Part shown: positions 14,582-19,518 of the stretch, one piece after another
Position numbering within the stretch: the first letter of the stretch is position 1
Layout of the letters: every line of letters starts with the position of its first letter
Source of the DNA: Stigonema sp964246695
Lineage (GTDB): Bacteria; Cyanobacteriota; Cyanobacteriia; Cyanobacteriales; Nostocaceae
Assembly (NCBI GenBank): GCA_964246695.1
Contig: CAXTSI010000112.1
Span: 1-19,518, forward strand
Reading direction: 5' to 3'
DNA length: 19,518 nucleotides
Made by a program: the position numbers and the translations under genes
The notes under the pieces: model-generated
The model's database searches: none
What the model was told of the DNA's origin: nothing
The model's input: the letters and a program-made list of their open reading frames with translations, nothing else

Positions 14582-15781
14582 TTAGGATCTCTCTGTTAAA
14601 TCTTGAAGATCGAGCATAAAGTCAATAAACTGGGAACAACTCGCTATTTCTTTGAGATAAGAATCAAGATAACTTTTTGCTAATTCACGTTCATTAATTT
14701 CCTTAAATTTATCGAAAGGCTTAGTGACAAACCCATGTTTTTGTAGCAGAATACTGGCGTGATACCAATCAACATTTGATAAACCAGACCAGGGATCGAG
14801 TCCAAAGCGATACTGTCCCTTCACTGTATCCACTGATAATACCTCCTTGCCATATCCCCGAAATTGATCGGCGATCGTAAGACGAACTCGATCCCAGTGA
14901 GGGTTACTTCCAGCCCATCTTAAAATTACTGCTACATCAGCTTGTAAATCTGGCAAAAGAATACAAGCATGAGCAGCACTACCCGCACAGAAAACGATCT
15001 TTCTCGCATTCTTATATACCGTTAATTGCTGAGAAAGATCAAATTCTTCAGGGTAAAATATCTTATAACCTTCAGAGATAAGATATTCTTCAAAAAGTGA
15101 TTCTCCAATTATTCTCCCTCGATTTGCTTTAGACCGAGATACATAAATTTTATCTACGTTTTCAAAACCTGTGGGTGTAATCTGTTTAAATTGGAATTTT
15201 CTGATAAAATTCAAGAAAACAGGTTCGGGAACGCTTACATAACTATATCCATATTTATTACAAGGAATAATAACTTTTCTCAATCGAATGGGATGATTAG
15301 CAAAAATTAATTTCTCGTGAGGTATCTTGAAACCAGATAAGACCTGATGAATAAAATTACTTTTTTCTAAATAATTGGGCATACCCCAATGAGTATAAAA
15401 AAATATATATGGATCGAACTGTCTAAAGGTTTCATAAGCCCATAGACGACCGAGAGATTCGAGTAAAAAATGGCCAAAGTGATTATTTAGCCTTCCGCCG
15501 AAAAAAACAAGTTTCTCAATACTGGGAATTTGTGTGACAAAGTCTTCCTCATTTTCAATCGCGGGCATTTCTTGATAGGGTTCATTCCAATAATTTATAT
15601 CGATCGCTTCCTCAATCAGCTGGAAACGCTCGCTATCAACTAACCCCCCGGCAAACCTTTTTTCCTTTCCCCTTTCGAGAGGGAAAGCAATGACTTGCTC
15701 GCAGATTAAAACATCTTTAATTAAGGTTTTTACTGTAGGTAGTTCGTTTTGACTATCTTGGTTAAACATATGGTGTACCAT
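14582..15781 (-). CDS. Glycosyltransferase family 61 (DUF563) protein
   Basis: The 399-residue protein shows the GT61 pattern: FFGGRLNNHFGHFLLESLGRLW with the NHFGHFLLE core, IYVSRSKANRGRIIGES matching the vyiSR..RxixNE segment, YKIFYPEEFDLSQQLTVYKNARKIVFCAGSAAHACILLP in place of the A..iigxhGsgL.N region. GT61 enzymes transfer sugars such as xylose or GlcNAc in plants and animals; bacterial members occur in polysaccharide loci. No membrane segment or signal peptide is apparent, so it should act in the cytoplasm. The start could be M5 (15769). It is an AT-rich gene with methyltransferase, glycosidase and sugar aminotransferase genes nearby, which suggests glycan synthesis; the acceptor is unknown. 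Confidence 0.82.
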   Translation of the reverse strand: MVHHMFNQDSQNELPTVKTLIKDVLICEQVIAFPLERGKEKRFAGGLVDSERFQLIEEAIDINYWNEPYQEMPAIENEEDFVTQIPSIEKLVFFGGRLNNHFGHFLLESLGRLWAYETFRQFDPYIFFYTHWGMPNYLEKSNFIHQVLSGFKIPHEKLIFANHPIRLRKVIIPCNKYGYSYVSVPEPVFLNFIRKFQFKQITPTGFENVDKIYVSRSKANRGRIIGESLFEEYLISEGYKIFYPEEFDLSQQLTVYKNARKIVFCAGSAAHACILLPDLQADVAVILRWAGSNPHWDRVRLTIADQFRGYGKEVLSVDTVKGQYRFGLDPWSGLSNVDWYHASILLQKHGFVTKPFDKFKEINERELAKSYLDSYLKEIASCSQFIDFMLDLQDLTERS

Positions 15782-16040
15782 TCAAATCTAAAACTATATC
15801 GATCAACATAAGCAATGTATTCAGCAAAACTACAACATAACCATCAGGCTTTAATAACGTAACCGTTCAGGGGGGGAGCGCCCTTGACGATAACCATTGC
15901 CTAAGAACGTCGGTGAAACCTCTACGTGGAGTGAGGAGTATTGACCAACGCGATCGTTGACCTTCCATTTTTATTCTGCCCTGCTCTACCCCCCTCTAAA
16001 CGGTCACCCTTTGTTAAGGATCGCACTTCTTGATAGTCAA
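15782..16040. other. Intergenic region between GT61 and TylF-type genes, left part
   Basis: No reading frame of note. It includes a G-run (CAGGGGGGGAGCG, about 15869-15881) and the GT61 promoter side. I see no RNA gene. Confidence 0.3.
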
Positions 16041-16206
16041 AATAATTCGTAATTTATAATTCGTAATTAGTATTTATTTAGGGAGCCTCCAGATCGCCGT
16101 TCGCTTGAAACAAGGAAAAAATTCGTTTTTTTCCATTAATAAACAAGGTGCAAGTACCTTTAATTACGAATTACGAATTACGAATTAGTAATTATTCGTA
16201 ATTCGT
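16041..16206. repeat. Pair of heptamer arrays in inverted orientation
   Basis: The left array (16041-16071, unit AATTCGT) and right array (16161-16206, unit AATTACG, switching to AATTCGT at its end) are complementary, with about 90 bp of non-repetitive DNA between them. They lie 52 bp or more from the TylF-type gene stop. Confidence 0.85.
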
Positions 16207-16258
16207 TGGATAATCTTTTTGCCAGCTATTTTCCATAAATGCTATATCTTCCCCTGAT

Positions 16259-16990
16259 TTAGATCTTGATTCCAAGGCGCACCTCCTTATCAATGCGTAT
16301 CAATATTGGTCCTGGCACTTCACGGAAGTAGTCATCAGTGGCTTTGCGCGATCCAGCCCAACAGCCATAGTCATCAACGATCAGAACGCCTCTTGTCGAG
16401 AGTCGAGGGTAGAGATGCTGAAACTCAACGGCTGTGGATTCATACCAATCAGTATCTAGACGCAGAACAGAGATGGCTTCTGGCTTAATCCTTTCCAATG
16501 TCTCAATGACATCTCCTTGAACAAAATGAATCTCAAAATCAAAATTATGGACGGAGAAAGCTGCTTGAACTTCTTCCAATAAAGCGTAACACCAACCAAT
16601 GTCGTCCCCATATTGCTCCATCATGTCAAAGCCGGTACGTCCATATTTGTCCACATCAAATTCAGTGGGGGTTGGCATACCCTGAAATGTGTCATACAGA
16701 TATAGCTTGCGATCTCTGACGTTTCGCGCCTTCATAATCAAGGCTGCAAGTAAAGCGCTTCCTCCTCTCCAAACTCCGCATTCCACAATGTCACCAGGTA
16801 TCTCGCGATCGAGGACATAGTTCACCGATGTATAAAGTGCAAAGAGTGCCTCTATGCTGGTCATTGTATAGGGACTTACCTGCTGAAATAAATCCATGAA
16901 AACCGAATCTTTGCCAATATCTGGCGTGACCTGATCTTTCATGGTCACTTGATGCTTTGTGGAGAAAACTATGGTGCGCTCATTACTCAT
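16259..16990 (-). CDS. TylF/MycF-type SAM-dependent O-methyltransferase
   Basis: The 243-residue protein has the TylF hallmarks: SAM-binding GDIVECGVWRGGSALL (66-81), LYLYDTFQGMP (96-106), and the metal-site region LRLDTDWYESTAVEF with D179 and D181, followed by GVLIVDDYGCWAGSRKATDDYF with D206 and D207. TylF (macrocin 3-O-methyltransferase) and MycF methylate sugar hydroxyls and need Mg2+. The length is close to those enzymes (about 250). In cyanobacteria such genes are common in exopolysaccharide and natural-product regions, so a sugar or glycan acceptor is likely, with the nearby GT61 and DegT-type genes pointing the same way. There is no visible Shine-Dalgarno site before the ATG. Confidence 0.88.
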   Translation of the reverse strand: MSNERTIVFSTKHQVTMKDQVTPDIGKDSVFMDLFQQVSPYTMTSIEALFALYTSVNYVLDREIPGDIVECGVWRGGSALLAALIMKARNVRDRKLYLYDTFQGMPTPTEFDVDKYGRTGFDMMEQYGDDIGWCYALLEEVQAAFSVHNFDFEIHFVQGDVIETLERIKPEAISVLRLDTDWYESTAVEFQHLYPRLSTRGVLIVDDYGCWAGSRKATDDYFREVPGPILIRIDKEVRLGIKI

Positions 16991-17081
16991 AACAACAACA
17001 AGGAGTGGTAATAGTTTGACAGGATGGGGCTTGCAAAGCTCTCGTGATTATACATTATTTTCTCTACTTGGTATGAGGTGA

Positions 17082-18692
17082 TTACGATAGATGACTACGC
17101 TGGATAATCAGACCTTCATGTCCTCGTAGCTCAACGGATTGTCCTAATTGTCCTCCCTGGCGATCCATGAATGTAGAGAGGAGAACTGTTGAGTGGTTAC
17201 GAAACTCCACCGGTAATATCCATTCCCGGTATTCAGAACTGAAGTTCAAGACCACAACAAGATCCGATGTTTCGTTAAAGCGTCGGTAGCAGAAAATCTG
17301 TGGCGGTGAGTATAAAGAAATGTAGCTACCAAGCTGTAATGCCGATTGTTGCCGACGCAAGCGCAACAGGGCTCGGGTCAGTGAAAGAAATGACCGAGAG
17401 TTATGCTTCTGTGCCTTGACATTGATACTGCTGTAGTCATGAGTGATGGGTAACCAGGGCTGGACTGATTCCGAACAGAAACCCGCATTAGCAGAGCCAT
17501 CCCAGAGCATCGGTGTGCGCTCAGGATCGCGTCCAACTCCAATACCGGGAGATTTTTTTTCCCAAGGATCCTGGATATGCTCGGAGGGAATCCAGCTATC
17601 CTCCATTCCCAGTTCATCTCCGCAGTAGATCGTTGGTGTACCACGAAGGGTGAGCAATAGCATCATCCCGATTTTGGCTTGAGAAATCCCAATTCTGCTA
17701 GCAACGCGATGCTTGTCATGATTACCCAATGTCCAATTGGGCCATGCACCTTCAGGTAGCAGTCTCTCGTAACGATCAACAACTTCTCGGACGGACTCTG
17801 CGCTCCATTGACATGACATCAATTCCGAATTGAGTGGTAAATGAAGTTCGTCATTTGATCCATAGTGCTTAATAATTTCTTCTAGTGATTTATATAGTTC
17901 ACCAATCAAAAGACGATCGCCATACTGATCTACAAGCGTCCGCAGCATGCGATTGAAATCATGAATTTCCGGTATATTCTTACTAAAGACTTCAAACAGG
18001 CGATCCGATGGTTCCATGCCGGGATGCCAGTCGGGATTCACTGGATTATCTCGAAACTGCGAATCTTTGAAGGCACGATAGGCGGCATCAACTCGAATTC
18101 CATCCACACCTCGCTGTAACCAAAAATGTAGTACATCCAACATTGCCTGTCTGGCATCGGGGCTACGCCAATTGATATCTGGCTGCTCCTTGAGAAACGA
18201 GTGTAGATAGTATTGCTCTGTTTTGCGATCCCATTCCCAGGCAGAAAGCCCATCAAAACGTCCGATCCAATTATTGGGAGGTCCACCATTTGCACTTGGA
18301 TCTTTCCATATGTACCAGTCTCGCTTGGGATGAATACGCGAACTGCGGGATTCAATAAACCACTGATGCCGATCGGAAGTATGCGCGGCAACAAAGTCAA
18401 TCAAGATCTTGAGATTGCGTCCATGCAAATATTGTATCAAGCTATCTATATCTGAAAGAGTTCCAAAGATCGGGTCAATATTTGTATGGTCGCTAACATC
18501 ATAACCAAAATCGGCCATTGGAGACGGATAGAATGGTGTCACCCAGATGGCATCTATCCCAAGCCATTCTAAATAATCTAGTTGTTGGATAATGCCAGGG
18601 ATATCACCGATGCCATCCCCATTTGAGTCCTGAAAGCTGCGTAGATAAGTCTGATAAATAACAGCAGACTTCCACCAAGGAGAATGAGACAT
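17082..18692 (-). CDS. GH13 alpha-glucosidase-like enzyme
   Basis: The 536-residue protein is a GH13 TIM-barrel enzyme of the oligo-1,6-glucosidase/trehalose synthase-like type. It has WWKSAVIYQTYLRSFQDS near the start, a Ca-binding loop DSNGDGIGD (22-30), conserved region I DFVAAHTSD (99-107), region II GIRVDAAYR with nucleophile D202, region III LIGELY with acid/base E265, and region IV TLGNHDK with H325 and D326. The asparagine before the histidine in region I is alanine here (AAHTS instead of VNHTS). There is no signal peptide, so it is cytoplasmic. It should hydrolyse or transfer alpha-glucosyl units from short oligosaccharides, sucrose or trehalose; the exact substrate is open. The last 80 residues form the usual C-terminal beta domain. 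Confidence 0.9.
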   Translation of the reverse strand: MSHSPWWKSAVIYQTYLRSFQDSNGDGIGDIPGIIQQLDYLEWLGIDAIWVTPFYPSPMADFGYDVSDHTNIDPIFGTLSDIDSLIQYLHGRNLKILIDFVAAHTSDRHQWFIESRSSRIHPKRDWYIWKDPSANGGPPNNWIGRFDGLSAWEWDRKTEQYYLHSFLKEQPDINWRSPDARQAMLDVLHFWLQRGVDGIRVDAAYRAFKDSQFRDNPVNPDWHPGMEPSDRLFEVFSKNIPEIHDFNRMLRTLVDQYGDRLLIGELYKSLEEIIKHYGSNDELHLPLNSELMSCQWSAESVREVVDRYERLLPEGAWPNWTLGNHDKHRVASRIGISQAKIGMMLLLTLRGTPTIYCGDELGMEDSWIPSEHIQDPWEKKSPGIGVGRDPERTPMLWDGSANAGFCSESVQPWLPITHDYSSINVKAQKHNSRSFLSLTRALLRLRRQQSALQLGSYISLYSPPQIFCYRRFNETSDLVVVLNFSSEYREWILPVEFRNHSTVLLSTFMDRQGGQLGQSVELRGHEGLIIQRSHLS

Positions 18693-18755
18693 TTATTCTA
18701 TGGTTAACTGAAATTAATGAAAAAATGATCTAGGTAAATCCATTCTCGCATATTT

Positions 18756-18947
18756 TGTCACTTAAAGGATAAAGTGGCCGTTTTTAAACCATAAAGCGAT
18801 CGCAGAACAGAACTTAACTTTGAAAAGTATTTGAGAGTTTTGAATGCTCGCGCATCCATTGTACAGCAAGGCAAAAATAAGCATTCCAGGGTTTTAAGGG
18901 CGGCCACTTTATCCTTTAAAAACTGCCATCTTATCCTTTAAGTGACA
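18756..18947. mobile_element. Miniature inverted-repeat element with TGTCACTTAAAGGATAA ends
   Basis: The left end TGTCACTTAAAGGATAA (18756-18772) is repeated as its exact complement at 18931-18947. The left arm continues as AGTGGCCGTTTTTAAA; the right arm carries that sequence too, plus an extra partial repetition (AAGGATAAGATGGCAGTTTTTAAAGGATAAAGTGGCCG in reverse), so the two arms differ in length. The element is 192 bp, non-coding and has a HIP1 site inside (18796). No clear target duplication was seen. Confidence 0.75.
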
Positions 18948-19190
18948 TAAATCAAGGAGCTTATGCTTCCAGACCCTGACAAATTTTGGGTCTGGTAACA
19001 CCAGTTTTGGCAATATTATCCTGACACAGACAGTAGTTTAAAGTATTAAAAAACGCCAGTACTTGAGACTTCGCTCTTCTCTGAAAAACTTTTTGGTTTA
19101 CTGACTATCTATTCACAGCTTATACTGTTTATACTGAAAAAGCTTTTTACAACCTGACCAACTTTTCAAACATCCTCTAAAACAATTGAT
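18948..19190. other. Upstream region of the DegT-type aminotransferase
   Basis: No reading frame or strong repeat. It should include the promoter of the aminotransferase gene; no clear ribosome-binding site precedes its ATG. Confidence 0.3.
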
Positions 19191-19518
19191 ATGATACCTC
19201 AAATTCAACCTTGGATTGACGATAGTGAATGGCTTGAAGTTAAACGGGTGATGGAATCAACCTACTTAACCGAGAATAAAGTGACAGAAGAGTTTGAAGC
19301 TGGCATCAGGGCTTTAACGGGAGCAAAACATGCAATTGCTGTTTGCAACGGTACTGCTGCCTTATACTGCATCTTAAAGGCTCTAAATATTGGTCATGGA
19401 GATGAGGTGATTGTCCCCAACCTAACCTTTGTTGCGTCCTCAAATGCGGTAATTATGGCAGGGGCTAAGTACAACTTTGCATTAATTCGTAGCGAATTTC
19501 TCCATCATCTGGGCCACT
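19191..19518 (+). CDS. DegT/DnrJ/EryC1/StrS-type sugar aminotransferase, 5' part only
   Basis: The first 93 residues follow the PLP-dependent nucleotide-sugar aminotransferase family: PQIQPWIDDSEWLEVKRVM, LTENKVTEEFEAGIRALTGAKHAIAVCNGTAAL with the NGTAAL motif, and DEVIVPNLTFVASSNAVIMAGAK. Members make amino sugars such as those in exopolysaccharide and glycosylated natural products. The family continues with a segment like PVFVDID, but here the frame reads YNFALIRSEFLHH from about 19470 to the window edge. The gene therefore looks interrupted rather than just cut by the window. A small perfect hairpin (AATTCG TAG CGAATT) lies in this foreign-looking tail. Confidence 0.75.
   Translation, partial: MIPQIQPWIDDSEWLEVKRVMESTYLTENKVTEEFEAGIRALTGAKHAIAVCNGTAALYCILKALNIGHGDEVIVPNLTFVASSNAVIMAGAKYNFALIRSEFLHHLGH
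19483..19497. other. Perfect small hairpin near the window edge
   Basis: AATTCG TAG CGAATT has a 6-bp stem with a 3-nt loop, in the stretch where the aminotransferase departs from its family. It could be an end structure of an inserted element. Confidence 0.4.

Noticed and set aside
15860..15965. Possible structured RNA or riboswitch around the G-run upstream of the GT61 gene side
   Set aside because: Only weak 5-bp pairings could be found and no known riboswitch core was recognised.

Overview
The window looks like accessory chromosome from a filamentous cyanobacterium. The signs are at least nine copies of the HIP1 octamer GCGATCGC (for example at 937, 2616, 6155, 8733, 11182, 11510, 12758, 12978 and 18796), five areas of heptameric short tandem repeats, many palindromic intergenic repeats, and a GC content that shifts between genes. 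No tRNA, rRNA or CRISPR array was seen. The species cannot be named from this sequence alone.

Left part, minus strand (72-3636): an alpha-oxoamine synthase, a large GNAT-type acyltransferase and an extended SDR reductase, transcribed in that order. This is the enzyme set of the convergently evolved bacterial ceramide pathway (serine palmitoyltransferase, bacterial ceramide synthase, ceramide reductase). The last two genes overlap by an ATGA. A block of heptamer repeats separates the first two genes and supplies the acyltransferase start codon.

3637-5777: an IscB element. A complete IscB nuclease (RuvC plus HNH, ancestor type of Cas9) is encoded on the minus strand. A 177-bp sequence occurs as two identical direct copies, one on each side. 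The copy upstream of iscB sits where the guide (omega/HEARO) RNA is encoded; the downstream copy would carry a different guide and lacks one arm of a 9-bp stem. The element abuts the start of an MFS exporter gene (5778-6944).

6945-9616: a GH3-family adenylating (acyl-acid amido synthetase-like) gene lies between two inverted copies of one palindrome-rich element of about 316 bp. Each copy has the same inner arms but different outer terminal inverted repeats.

9620-12831: an Asp/Glu racemase-family gene diverges from a plus-strand group: a short fatty acid hydroxylase/sterol desaturase-family protein, an Mpo1-like (DUF962) protein starting at TTG, and an amidohydrolase_2 enzyme. Mpo1 in yeast acts in breakdown of the long-chain base phytosphingosine. 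The hydroxylase and Mpo1 homologues, near the ceramide-like genes, suggest a sphingoid or hydroxy-lipid theme across the window; this is inference.

12832-19518: a DUF1349 protein, a SnoaL-like protein, a frameshifted IS701-type transposase remnant, a family 61 glycosyltransferase, a TylF-type methyltransferase, a GH13 alpha-glucosidase-like enzyme, a miniature inverted-repeat element, and the 5' part of a DegT-type sugar aminotransferase that departs from its family near the window edge, close to a small perfect hairpin. The last group resembles a glycan or natural-product decoration region under transposon pressure.
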